Positions 1 through 12,689 are shown, counted from the stretch's first letter. The stretch is 64,000 nt of DNA from Parietaria judaica (GCA_954871525.1 OX940868.1:22191056-22255055), one strand, 5' to 3'. Program-made: numbers and translations. The notes: a model not told the origin generated them from the letters alone.

Positions 1-255
1 GAAGAGTCTTAGTTTTTAAGATGATTAATCAATTGAGAAAATAAATATAAAGCATAATAACTTTTGGTTTTGCACGTCACAGACAAGAAGAACAACTTTC
101 TCCTCAATTCTCTCTCCCTTCTGCTTTGACCAACTTATCAGCCAATAAATCATTACTATCACCGACATCTTTTTTTCTTCTTCTTTAAATATAAACTATG
201 ATGCTTATTTCTCAAACTCTAAACCCATATAAACTCAAATGAGTACACTTAAAAA

Positions 256-704
256 GTTAGTGACGGCAAAAATACTTAAAATTTAGTCAAAGAACCCTTT
301 ATGTACTCAAAGTTTAAAAATATTGATAAAAGTACCTAAAATCATATATAGGGTGTTGATCACTCTATTCTCGTAATGTAATTGACTTACCCGTTAACTC
401 TGGGCATTTGGACAAACTTAGGTTGCTGACATAGCAAGTTTTTGCCACGTGGACGAGCCCACATCAGCCTCGTTAACGACAAAACAACGAATTAAACCCT
501 TAATTGAGCTCGTCCGCGTGGCAAAAAAATTGTTATGTCAGCAACCCAAGTTTGTCCACGTGGCCAGAGTTAACGGGTAAGTAAACTCCGTTACGAGAAT
601 GGAGTGGTCAACGCCTCAAATGTAACTTTGAGTATTTTTTCCACCACTTTAAGTACACAAGAGGTTATTTGACCAAACTTTAGGTATTTTTGCCGTCATT
701 AACC
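256..704. mobile_element. Foldback (long inverted-repeat) element, non-autonomous
   Basis: The two halves are imperfect inverted repeats of each other over about 200 bp each. The outer ends read GTTAGTGACGGCAAAAATAC and, on the reverse strand, GGTTAATGACGGCAAAAATAC. The inner parts also pair: the block around 395-465, with CCGTTAACTCTGG and TGCCACGTGGACGAG, returns inverted around 505-590. No coding capacity is present. I did not find a convincing target duplication, so the superfamily is not assigned. The same end motif (CGGCAAAAATACCT) recurs in the element at 61030-61314. Confidence 0.75.
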
Positions 705-1280
705 CTACTTCAAAATAATAAATATGTGATGTTTTAAATTGTTGTGTTTCACTTGAAATTTTGGTTTAATTTTTTAATGAAAATGAAAGATCAATAATCT
801 CAAGTGATTTTAATCATAATATTCGAATACTATTATTATGTACTCTCACCAAGGTTTAAAATGCCGCTTGCCGTTTTCGTTTCGAATTTTTCGTTTTACG
901 GATATATCGCTTGCCGATGGGTATGTCGATGGGCAAATGGTAAAAAAAGGGCACGTCTTTTACCGGATTTACCGCATTTTTCGAATGGGCATACCGCTTG
1001 CCGATGGATATGCCGACGGATATTCTGTAAAAAATATTTGATTATTTAAGCATGATATTTATATAGGTTCAAAACTACATATTTAATAAATACAAGACAT
1101 AATTGTATATAACAAAACACATTTGTAACTTAAATATGTAGGTGAAATGTATAATGTAAAATCACATTATTAGTTGAAGTGTATAATATTAAGTCAAATT
1201 ATTATGTGAAGTGAATATGTTAAGTGTGTTATAATAAGTGAATATGCATGTAAATTGTGTATGTATGTTAGCAAATTTAT

Positions 1281-1463
1281 TATTAGTTGAAGAATATAAT
1301 ATTATATATTAAGTGTATATGTATGTTAAGTGTATAATATTATTTGAAGTGTATAATATTAAGTTAATTTATTATTAGTTGAAGAATATAATATTATATA
1401 TTAAGTGTATATGTATGTTAAGTGTATAATATTATTTGAAGTGTATAATATTAAGTTAATTTA
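1281..1463. repeat. Two tandem copies of a 92-bp AT-rich unit
   Basis: The segment beginning TATTAGTTGAAGAATATAAT at 1281 recurs almost perfectly at 1373. It lies inside the hAT element at 850-1876. Confidence 0.85.
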
Positions 1464-1670
1464 TTAGGTGAAGTTTATGTTAAGTGTGAATGTGTGATAT
1501 TAGTTGAATAACAAAAGTCCCACATTGATAGATGATAAGAGTTTGGTGATGTTTATATACCAAATATTAGGGACAAGGGCTTGGGCTCTAAGGGTCATAA
1601 GATTTTGTGGATGGGGGAGGACTCACACAAATGTACTACCACACGCGCGCCGCCGCCGTCCGGCCGAGAC

Positions 1671-1705
1671 GGGGTGGGGTGGGGTGGGGTGGGGTGGGGT
1701 GGGGG
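1671..1705 (+). repeat. (GGGGT)6 tract ending in a run of G
   Basis: Six GGGGT units are followed by GGGGG, on the + strand inside the hAT element. The spacing fits a parallel G-quadruplex with single-T loops. It sits just after a CG-rich patch at 1642-1670. The open reading frames crossing it are compositional artefacts. Confidence 0.85.
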
Positions 1706-1884
1706 CAAAAGTTTAATTAGTATTTTTATGAGTAAAAACGAAAAACGACATTCCTCCAGCGTGCCCAAACGAATTTCGCGGCATTTGGGAAAACGACAGC
1801 GATAGGGCACGGATGTCGTTTCGGTAGTCTCCGGAAAACGAAAATCGGCACGAATTTCGCGGCATTTCGCAACTTGACTCTCAC

Positions 1885-4554
1885 TAATGACTTAAGTTAT
1901 CACTATTTTTTTTAATAATTTGATTGATATTGCTTAATTTTTACAGGTCAAAAGCCACCACACGCGATAAATTAACTAGAGTTACTGAAAAAAGAATAAT
2001 AAATGAAAGAAATCAAATTTGTTTCTGCTAAAACCCTACTAGAATAATAGTGAAAGGTTTATTAATATTGAAGTGCTTGATGACGTGGAGCCTTTACGTG
2101 TGGATTCTCCAATGAGACGTGTGACACAGTGTACATTCAAGACAAGTAGGACCTGCCTAGACATGAGAAATATTGCTTAAAAAAAAAAAAGAGAAATAAA
2201 AAGTTTATTTAATATTGTAGAACTTCGTTAAATTAATACTCAATAAATTAATAAAATTTAATAAAATAATATTTTATATGGTCCAAACTCTGACTAACAT
2301 GATTAAATTTAACTAGTTAGGCCCAAATTGTATCCATACAAAATTACTATTTAGTCAAAATTATTAATTCATCCATTATCCATATTGTATTTTACTTTTC
2401 CTATCAATATCCCAATTAACAATATATATGTATAATATATATATATATAATATATATATATATATATAATCTTCACTTTATGATTGGAAAACACATAAAA
2501 CCCCTAAGGTCTAAAGAGACCAGAAAATTTGACCTAATTATCAAGACCTTTTTAGGGTTTGTAGTCATTAATAAAAACGATATTATCATTTTTTTTTATT
2601 ATTGGTTGTATTTATGAATGATCTCTTTCTTTTATAATCCCCAAATAATTAAGAGCTGTTTGAGCTGTCATTATTGTGCACCCCTACAAGGAGACCTTTC
2701 TCTTGGCCATGTCAAGCAGTATTGTTTGTTGTGTCATAAAAACTAATTATATTTTAAGTTTATAATTAGCTACTATTATTTTTATATTAATTAAAACGTT
2801 ATCAAGGACATCTGAACATTTAGGTATCTCCACAATTACTCTAATACATGCAAAATTATATCAATCTGTTTCGATATTAGTCACACAAATTAATACTCAC
2901 TGGTATTGCTTGGAATTCAAGTAATACATGCCACTATATACCTTTTTTTTAGTTTAATATTAGAAGAGAACACTAGATTGAAATGAAATAGACACAAAAT
3001 ATTTACATGAAAATTTATTTTGAAAAGAAAAATAAAAGCACGAATAAAATTGTTAATTCACGGTGACGAAGATTAGTATATCTACTATAGAGAGCCTGAG
3101 GCGACAACGGCAATTCTTAAGCTTAAAATCATATATTAAAGTAATTTTTAATCTTATGGTTCAAAACCCGCAAAGAAACTTCGAAAACGAATGCGGGCGG
3201 TTCATGATTTGTTCCAATCAAGAAGACATATATGATCTAGATATAACCTATAAATGGCATCACTTAATTAAATCAGAGACATAGTAAAACATCTCATCAA
3301 ATTAAATTAAATCAAATCCTTGATTAAGTAGAATTAATGCTCTTAAAGGAATCAGAAAACCCCATAATTAATTACAATAGTAGGGGAGTTGATAGAGGTA
3401 ATAAATGTATAGGTAGGATATTTACTGTTTTTGTCAAACATAATAACAACAGAATTTCCTAATTCCCCTAATTAAGGGTTGTTTAGGAATGGACAAATAA
3501 TTGTGGATCATAAACTCTCACAGTGACCTATATGCACACCTAAGCTTATTGCAAACCCAAAGACCGTGTTTCAATGGCTGGACGGTGCTCTATGTGTATC
3601 ACACTGCTCATATTTATATTTATATTTATATATATTAATATTAATATTGATGTCTTAATTAGATTCGGTGCTGAGACTTTGTATTATCATTAATGACTTT
3701 CACATTCATAATTTGTTTCGTCTTTTACCTATGATGATATTTGTATAAGAAAATAGATTTTGCTAAATCTTTTTGTACTTGGATGTTACATATTTGAGAT
3801 GATGTATAGCCTAATTCTCTTTTTTTATTATTATATGTAAGTTAGAATATTTATTGATTTATTTATCGTGAGTCTTGTTTTCTACTATGTGTATCTCATT
3901 GTCAACCTTGCTTGTTGAGATTCGGGGGTTTACATTGCGAGATGCCGAGCTTCCATATTTTACTAATATATATGTATATATATATAAATATAAAAGGAAA
4001 TATCACTTATGTTTGTAATATGTTTCAAATTGCATCTCAACTTTTTTTATTAATTAATTTGCTCTTATAGTTATCACCTCGTTTATAATTTGCTCATACA
4101 ATTATATATACACAATACAACTATGTATTTATTCAGTATAATTATGTGAACCATCATTTTGCACATATCGAATATTGTGTTTGCTTAGGAAACTTCTAAC
4201 TTCTTGATATATGAATTAAGTAACCAATATATAGATATAATGATGTCAATATGATATAATCAGGATCAGCTATACTAGAGTTAATATTTGAGATCGATCA
4301 TCATAATCTTATATATTCCCTTAGATCTCAACCATTAGAACAAGATCTAGTGTAAGATCTTATTCCTCTTAGATCACAAGACAATAAAAATTGTAAGAAA
4401 TCGAACACAATCATAATAAGTTCAAACAGGTGTGAATGTGTTAGGGCATCAACATCACTTAGATATATTGCTCAGATTTCACAATATATATATATATATA
4501 TAAGATGGTTTCAAATGATCTTCTACTTTATTTTTTTCTCACTCACTCACACAC

Positions 4555-4585
<31 letters not shown>

Positions 4586-5063
4586 AATATATATAGATAC
4601 TGTGAACCTGATTGTATCTATCTTCTCAAATCTAGGGAATTAGTCTCTTGTTTGTTACCAATTCCCCATGAAAATGGCCAAATTTTATGCCTCGTGCTTC
4701 TTCGTATAAATTACTTCCTTGTAATGTGTGGCCTCTCTAAGCTCCATGCATGACCACAAATTAATAATTATATAAGAAATCGGAAAATAATAAAAATAAA
4801 AACTTGGAACCATCATGGTGAGCTTCTCTCAATCTCACAGAACACAACAAGGTTATCATAATTGACCCGTTGACAAATAAAAACATTAACTATTATTATT
4901 TCATTAGAAGATAATAATAAATTATTTTCTAACTACTTAGACAGCTCTCTTGTTTAAGCAACTAACTGCACGTACATCACAACAAGGAGAAACCCAGTGC
5001 ACAAAAACACACACATAATAAATACATATATTATACATGATGTTCATATATAAATATAAGAGA
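1885..5063. other. Intergenic region, no gene seen
   Basis: AT-rich sequence with stop codons in all frames and no recognisable coding, tRNA or transposon signature. It contains (TA)n tracts near 2426-2470, 4486-4502 and 4555-4574. Short open frames such as 3063-3284 show no family resemblance. Confidence 0.6.
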
Positions 5064-5436
5064 TAGTGGCGGCAAATTTGTTCAAGTTTCACTTGTAAAG
5101 GGCAAAGTATTTAGGGTGCGTAAAAGTGTAGGGCTTTTGTTTTCCGCCTCTATCTATATATCTTTCCCGTTAGTTTATAGTGACATGTCATCGGACTCTC
5201 ATCTACCACGCATTATTACACGTTTTTTTTATTATGATGATATGCTATAAATGAGGATACAATGACACATCATTTTTTTACGCATCATTATAAACAAACG
5301 AGAGTGATGACAAGACGGAAAACAAAGGCCCTACACTTTTCGCGAGTTGGATACTTTGGCCTTTTCAACTGGAACTTAGATACATGACCGCTAAGTTCGT
5401 TTAAACTTGAGTACATTTACCAGTATTATCCCTATA
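5064..5436. mobile_element. Foldback element upstream of the P450 gene
   Basis: The left arm (GGCAAAGTATTTAGGG, AAAAGTGTAGGGC, TTTGTTTTCCG, about 5100-5150) is repeated inverted at about 5305-5370. The outer parts (GGCAAATTTGTTCAAG against the reverse of the sequence around 5405-5425) also pair. There is no coding capacity and no clear target duplication. It ends about 235 bp before the CYP87A start codon, so it forms the distal promoter. Confidence 0.65.
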
Positions 5437-5671
5437 TTAGAATATTATTATTATTATTCTCTATTTCCAAAGTAGAAGCTTTGGGAGTGGCCTATTTAAG
5501 AAGATATGCAAAGGGTTTGCTGAGATATATTGCAATTGCCAGCACTTTCTTCTAATATCTCTTCTTCTTCTTCTTCTCCACAACCTCATTATTATATATA
5601 TATATATATATATATAATTATACAGATATAGATATAAACATATATAGATCATCAACTTGAAAGAGAGAATA

Positions 5672-6400
5672 ATGTGGGGGGTTGTGATTGGAGGGTTGGT
5701 GATGATAAGCATAACACATTGGGTGTATAGATGGAGGAATCCAAGGAGCAATGGGAAGCTTCCACCAGGATCAATGGGCTTTCCACTCTTGGGAGAAACT
5801 CTCCATTTCTTCTCTCCAAACACTTCTTCTGATATCCCTCCTTTCATCAAGAAAAGGATGAAAAGGTAATATTCTTAATTTGCATTAACCTCATAAATAT
5901 CCCATCTCATTGTTTCTCAAATATGAAAAAAAACATTCTTCAAGTTTTTTTTTTTTTTTTTGCTTCTTCTTACTCATAGCCATAGGGACCCATTTGTTAG
6001 TTTAAAGTACACGATCAATAAGAAGAAAAAATTACCCTTGATATTGACCTTTCTTACCTCTGAAAAATATCCATTCTCATTGTTTTTCAAATATTGAAAC
6101 AATTTAGATTTCTTCATTTTATTTTATTTTTTGCTATTCATAGTGACCTATTTGTAAGTTTTAGTACATGATCAATGAGGAAGAAGAAAATACCCTGATT
6201 GGCCTTTTCTTACCCCCTGAAAATATCCCTTCTCATTGTTTCTCAAAAATGAAAAGATATTATTTTTCTTCAAAAAAAAAAAATTTAATTAATTCTGGGG
6301 ACCTACTTGTAAGTGTGAGTATATGATCAATGAAAAAGAAGAAGAAAATGCCCTGATTGGCCATTTTAAATACATAATTTCTCAACTTCAAGTGTGATGG

Positions 6401-6459
<59 letters not shown>

Positions 6460-8976
6460 GTTCTTCAAGTAAGAAGGTTTTCTCACTTTTCTGATTGTTC
6501 AATATGTTTTTTTCTACATTAATAAAATAATTATTTTCTTTTTTGTGTCCTGAAAAAAACTTCCAATTAATCTTCTTCTCTCGGTCCTCGTCTTTCAGGT
6601 ACGGTCCGATATTCCGGACGAGCTTGGTCGGAAGACCGGTCGTGATCTCAACCGACTCGGATTTCAACTACTTCATCTTCCAACAAGAGGGAAACCTGTT
6701 TCAAAGCTGGTATCCGGACACATTTACCGAGATTTTCGGACGCCAAAACGTCGGGTCTCTTCACGGCTTCATGTACAAGTACCTCAAGAACATGGTCCTC
6801 AATCTCTTCGGCCCCGAGAGCCTCAAGAAGATGCTCCCGGAAGTCGAGAAAGCAGCCAACGGGAAGCTGCAACAATGGTCGACAAAGGACCGGACCGAGC
6901 TGAAGGAAGCAACCGCGACGGTAAATACTAAACTACTTTTGAATTAATTCAAATATAGTCAACAACATTTTAGTTAATTAATTATTGTGTGATGCAGATG
7001 ATCTTTGACTTGACAGCCAAGAAACTGATCAGCTATGAAGAAGAGAAGTCAAACATGAGTTTGAGGGAAAACTTTGTTGCATTCATTCAAGGCCTCATAT
7101 CATTTCCTTTGAACATTCCTGGAACTGCTTATCACAAGTGCTTACAGGTATATATATATATATATTAGTCTTTAGTTTTTTTCTAGGGTTGAAACGGGGA
7201 TTGGGAACCGCTTTTGACCTTCTATTTACCCGGTCCCAGTTTTTTTTTCGGCCTCCCAAAATCAGACCTTATCCCAGTCACGGTTTTGAACATAATTTTT
7301 AAAACTTAGTGCCTTACTAAAAAAAATACCTTCAAATAAAAATAATAAATTTTACCGAGCAATAATCAGATATCCCGTGAAATAACGGGAAGGTCACGTG
7401 CGTCCGATCTCCGTGATTGCTTCTGATTTTGGTGAATTTTTCAACATAGGCTTTTCTATTATTTGCTTCCTTATTAATGTGTTCCCGTTTTTATTTAGTT
7501 TCCCGTTTTTATTTAGACATGTTTCTCGTTTCGTTTCGGGAAACTTAAATTCTATCTTTGCATACAATAGTTTGTAATTTTCAGTTTTAGAATGAATGAA
7601 AAATCAACCATTCTTGATTAAGAGCGTGTTTTTTGTTTTTCCTATATCCGAATCTACATCAATAAACGTAGTCAAAATATGAAATAACAAACGGTGTAAG
7701 TCTAAAATAGAACGCTAAAATTCAAAACTACCATAAATGAACTAAAAACGGGCAGGTTCGGTTCCCGGTATTTTGAAAAAGGCTGGTTTTCGGCCTGAAA
7801 CTGGTTCTGTCTTTGACTCTTGTGATATGTTAATCTCAGGGAAGGAACAAGGCGATGGAACTGCTGAAGAACTTGCTCCAAGAACGACGGGAAAACCCGA
7901 AGAAAGAGCAAAGGGATTTCTTCGATTACTTGCTCGAGGATCTTCAGAAAGAGGGAACAATCCTGACAGAGGCGATAGCATTGGATCTTATGTTCGTGCT
8001 TCTCTTCGCCAGCTTCGAAACGACGTCGCTAGCGTTGACTTTGGCCGTCAAGTTCTTGACGGACAATCCTCCGGTGCTGAAGAAGCTAACTGTAAGTCGA
8101 ACCGAACCGATCAATTGATGTTTGACACCTACATTGTCATCATAAATGCCATGTTCTTAGAGACTTTTGCTACTTTTCAGGAAGAACATGAAGCCATACT
8201 GAAAAACCGAGGCGCCTCGGAATCTGGAATCACATGGAAGGAGTACAAATCAATGACGTACACAATGCAGGTCATTAACGAGACCGTTAGATTAGCGAAT
8301 ATAGTCCCGGGAATCTTCAGAAAAACTATGAAAGAGATTCAGTTCAAGGGTACGCGCTATCACGAGATTCCGTCTCAAAACCGGTGTCCAGTGTTCATTG
8401 TTCTGATCTAATATTACATAAGATCCTCAAAGTGTTTGTGTATTTTCCGGCGCAGGTTACACGATTCCGGCGGGGTGGGCCGTGATGGTTTGTCCACCGG
8501 CGGTGCACTTGAATCCGGCGAAGTACGACGACCCGGTGACCTTCAATCCCGAGAGATGGAATGTAATGTAACACGACCACTTCATCTTCCAAAAGCTACA
8601 CAAACTTCCGAGCTCAAAGAGCTAAACTTTGTTGTGTCGTTTCAGGGAATCGAGCTAAACGGTGCCACGAAACACTTCATGGCGTTCGGAGGCGGGATGA
8701 GGTTCTGCGTCGGGACCGAGTTCACGAGAGTTCAAATGGCGGTTTTCCTCCATTGCTTGGTCACAAATTACAGGTAAAGATAGAGAACAAAAAGTCCTCA
8801 AAAGGGTAACAGAAAAAATATATTATATTTGTTTGTATGAGTATGAACTCAAGTGTGGAATTGTTTTTCTCTTCAGGTGGAATGATCTTGGAGGCGGGAA
8901 TATAGTCCGAACGCCCGGTTTACAATTTCCCGACGGATTTCATGTTCAAATGATGAAGAAAGGTGAAGGAGAATAG
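5672..8976 (+). CDS. CYP87A: Cytochrome P450, CYP87A subfamily (8 exons)
   Basis: Haem-thiolate monooxygenase of 473 residues, anchored in the ER by an N-terminal hydrophobic segment (residues 2-18) followed by a proline-rich hinge (PPGSMG). Exons: 5672-5865, 6599-6920, 6998-7147, 7840-8091, 8181-8349, 8456-8562, 8646-8773, 8877-8976; all introns are GT-AG and the frame closes exactly. Visible motifs are the I-helix FASFETTS (about 278-285, with Ser for the usual Gly, normal in this family), ExxR (Glu340/Arg343), PERW (394-397) and the haem loop FGGGMRFCVG with Cys419. Length and sequence match CYP87A. Members act on sterol or triterpenoid substrates: CYP87A4 of foxglove cleaves sterol side chains and CYP87D enzymes oxidise triterpenes. 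The substrate here cannot be read from sequence. It converges on HAP2 with about 220 bp between the stops. Confidence 0.95.
5895..6365 (+). repeat. Three diverged tandem copies (~160 bp) inside CYP87A intron 1
   Basis: The phrase TCTCATTGTTTCTCAAATATG followed by an AGTA(C/T)A(C/T)GATCAAT(A/G)A(A/G) block and GAAGAA appears three times, with copies starting near 5896, 6064 and 6220 (periods about 168 and 156 bp). Copies differ by substitutions and by A/T runs. This is local intron expansion, not exon duplication. Confidence 0.75.
6403..6455. repeat. (AT)n microsatellite in CYP87A intron 1
   Basis: Uninterrupted AT dinucleotides over about 53 bp, ending roughly 145 bp before the exon 2 acceptor. 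Open frames reading through it are artefacts. Confidence 0.95.
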
Positions 8977-9196
8977 TATTAACTGCGAAAACAGACAAAA
9001 ATGAGTCAATTATGTACAAAGAAAGCAAGCTTTTCGCCTGATCAATACGCATCGGAACGTCGGTGTATAGTTTCGTCCCGGTCAACGATGAAATTTTGTG
9101 TTCTCCGTCGAGTAATCTCCACACATTGTACTCAGAAAATAGAAAATATATATATAAATGAAAGACAAAATACAGCATTGTAAATGATATGATAAA

Positions 9197-12100
9197 CTAT
9201 CGGATTTCAATTCCCTTTTCCTTTCTCCGTTTTTTCTGCACCACCAAGTCGTCGTTACCGAAATGCTCCGACGAGATCGTGGTTGGAATACGCACGTGCT
9301 TGTCTTTATGCTTGTGAGGATGGTGAAGATGATCTTCGTGAACGGTTCTTCGCTTTCTGTGAGCGACGTGGTTGTGATGCGCCGTCTTGTGTTTATGATG
9401 CTTGTTATGGTAGACATTGTTGTGGTGGTGATGGTGGTGGTGGTGGTGGTGGATATGAGCTCTGTGCCGTTGAACGGTCCTGATTCGATCTTCGTCGGTC
9501 CAACAATGATCGTCCCACCAGTCATAAACGGGATCAAAAAGTCCCTTTTGGTGTAAAAGCCATAGCAGCACAATAACTGCAGGTCAAAAGGGGACACTCT
9601 TTTTCGTCACATAGTCTTAAACCGAATCGAATAGAAACTGATACCGGTCTCGGTTTTCTATATAAACCAAAACCGATTGATCGGATAGCTGATTTTCAGC
9701 ATAAAAACCAATATTGCAACATTAAAAATCGCTTTAAACGAAACACTTGCAAAGAAAAAAAGAATTGTTCGCTACATTCTAAAGAAGAAACACAAGTGTT
9801 ACTTCTGTAATAGAGACATAAAGAGCGGTTTTTACCTGTCGGAAATATTGCGAGAACTAAACCGAACATCAGAATCCAACTCATGCACATGTACTGAATG
9901 TGGCATTTGAAGTCCAAAAATCCATGACATTTGGTTCTTCCCAATAAAAAAAAGGTATACTGTTAAAAACTATTTTCATTACAGGAATCATGAAAATGTA
10001 AAAAGACATGATAAGAACCTGCAAGTTTTCCCGGTAAAGAACTCAGCCAAACCGCTCCAAAATTCATTCCAAATGCTCGCTATAGACTCGAAAAAGCCCT
10101 TTACTCCGTGCTTCGGTGGATTCAAAGGAGCACTCTACACAAAATTACATATAATTTTTTCAAAAATTAAACATAATTAACCAATAATTTAATATCAACG
10201 AACCTGTGTTCCATTGTCGAGGACGGTTGAAGTCGTAGAAAATTGGCACTCGGCTCTATCAACTTCATTGTAGTCAGAATCCTTAAGTATAGCTGAGTTT
10301 AAACTGAAGAAATTAGTACAAAGTAAAAAAAATCAATTATGCTTACTTAACACTCAAGTAAAATCTTAGCCGTACCCGAGCAAACATATTTCGAAGCTTG
10401 ATCAGTTCCCGGGTTAAGTTTAAAAGATCGGGTAATCTCTTCTTTTGGCTTCATGATGAAGAATTGTTCCTGTGATTAGAAGTGTATTAAGATCAATCAA
10501 ATACTTTTGACATTTTTAAAATGCAAAACCAAAGCAATACCAATAAACAAATTTACCTCCATGATAGTGACATCTCTAGAACAATCAAACTGCAAGATAA
10601 GAAAATGGTAAAAAATTTGATAATAGTTTAATGGTTCCGATTTCCGAAACAATTATATATATATATAAACCGATGTTTCCGAAGGCCGGTTCCTTGTGAA
10701 AACCGATAAAAACCGACTATATATATGTAAAGTATAGCACCAAAAATCCCTTAAGAAAACCTAAAAAGGAAATAAAACCAGAAAACTGGTCCGGTTTATA
10801 AACAGACTCATTTTAAAGACCAATTACGAGGTTTTAATCCTCAAAGACAAAAAAAAAAAAAATCGGGTTTTCATCGTAAATATTCACCCCCTACTAAATA
10901 TGAAAAAAAAAATTATATTTTGAAAGTTACCGTTAAGCCATACGACGCTTCCACTTCGCCAGTGTTCTTCGTGGTGATTGTGGCAACCCCGAATTGCGAA
11001 AGAGCTTCAAATGTTGGAATGTTAATGCTAAGGATTTTTCCAGGGCTCCTAATACAAGATTTACAATTTTATAATTATATATCAGTTTAGTATTAAACAA
11101 ATTTCATGCATCTATCTAAGCTCATACTTTTATTTAAAAAACCGACCTTTGATAAACATAATCGATATCGTCGGCGCTCAGTTCGATCAAGAGATTTGAA
11201 TTAAGGACTTCCGTGACACCTATGGAAAACGAATGAGTCCCGGCATTCTGTCCCGAAAAAAAAATGTTCAGTAAAAAAAAAAAGGCTCAATATTTAGCGA
11301 AATACCAGAAAAGGAACAAGACTTGTGGGGGAAGAAACACAACTGGATGTTGATTTAACCTCTCAAACCTTCCTTCAACACCATATATCGGCATTTGTTT
11401 CCGTTTGATCCTGTTCTGATCGGCCTGTAAAGCAGAAATCGTTTGATTATTTTGCATGAAAAGCTAATCAATTAAGGATTATTAGACTATTAATATTGCA
11501 TTGACCTCCCAAAAGTTCCACAGCTGATTGTGAAGGCAACTCCAAAACGGGGACGAGCAAAAACCCGGCTGCTCGTTAAAAGCCTCGTAGCTAATACCGA
11601 TTTTGTTGCATTCAAGCCCGTCTAATGTGAATCGGAGTCTCTCGAGCAACATCCACATCGAGAAATTCCCTCCCAAACTCTGTGGTTGACCAGGTCCTCC
11701 CTAAACATTAAAAGTCAACTACAGTAATTATCACTAAACACTTCAACAAAACTGTTAATTTTCATAAAATGTATCTCTAAACATTTCTATTTACCAGTTT
11801 GCCCATGAACCGAAAAGAATGACCTCGTAGCGTCACGAATTGAGCTTTACGGGTGTTAAACTTCATTTCTCGGGTTATTCAATGTGTAAATGACTGTAAA
11901 TAATAAGAGATAAAGAATACCTGTCTAGGAATTACAAGATAGAAGTCCTCAAATGATGGTATGTTTGTGTACCCAGCAAAGTCCCCGACAAGATTCACTC
12001 TCAAAAAATTGTCGTTCGATGTCGCGGTCCTATTTTCCGGGCCAACAAACACCTCCTAGTAGCGAAAAAATGACGATAGATACGGTTAAGAACACAGCTT

Positions 12101-12648
12101 TGTCACCACAGAGCAAGGTGCAGCGAATATAGCAATGTACCGAAACTTTGGAACCCGTCTTCACTTCGATCTTGACGCTGAATCCTAGCGATCTCGGTCC
12201 GATGCTAAAAACATGAAACCTGCCCGATTCGAGAAATTCGTTACTCGCGTAATCAGCATCGTCGCTAAATAATTAAAACACTGAAAAAGGCGAATCGGAT
12301 CATACCAATCACCCGGGAAACGGACGCAATGCGCAGTGTTCGCCTTTCCCCTCATCCACTTATCAACTGATCAAAGTTGGTAAACGCGTTATTAGTATGA
12401 AATTTTTGAATTATAACGTTCAAAAAGTCGAAGAATCGCTTACAAACGTTCCCACAAGACGACGGCATCCGCCGCTGAGGACCGCAAGGACAGCAAATCG
12501 GCTGCGCAAAATTCCCGAAACCAAATCAAAGTCGAATCGAATCTAAGAAGAACAACATTCCATTGAGATGTTACCTCAGTGTGCTCCATAATGTGGCCTT
12601 GTTCATCTCTCAGCCTATCAACAACACGTTCCAATCAACTTAAATCTT

Positions 12649-12689
<41 letters not shown>

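Larger units (their letters stand above)
850..1876. mobile_element. Non-autonomous hAT-type transposon with 8-bp target duplication
   Basis: The element begins CAAGGTTTAAAATGCCGC and ends with the inverse of CAAGTTGCGAAATGCCGC. It is flanked on both sides by the direct repeat ACTCTCAC (842-849 and 1877-1884). An 8-bp duplication with short terminal repeats starting CA is diagnostic of hAT elements. The ends carry clustered subterminal repeats (GCTTGCCGATGG, GGCATTT.CG), as transposase-binding regions of hAT elements do. The interior is AT-rich with a 92-bp tandem duplication and a G-rich tract. No transposase fragment is recognisable, so it would need a transposase in trans. Confidence 0.88.

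Noticed and set aside
804..1049. Overlapping frames with repeated LADGY/ACRWVCR segments
   Set aside because: They come from the subterminal repeats of the hAT element, not from a gene.
6401..6667. Minus-strand frame ending in alternating Tyr-Ile
   Set aside because: Reads through the (AT)n microsatellite in CYP87A intron 1; no protein resemblance.
7170..7839. Possible hAT insertion in CYP87A intron 3 (TAGGGTTGAAAC end and GGGAACCG repeats)
   Set aside because: I found no matching right terminus and no 8-bp duplication, so the evidence is too weak to list as an element.
9263..9556. Plus-strand frame (Val/Met-rich) opposite the HAP2 tail
   Set aside because: It is the complement of the His-codon repeat. 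HAP2 exon 18 explains the sequence.
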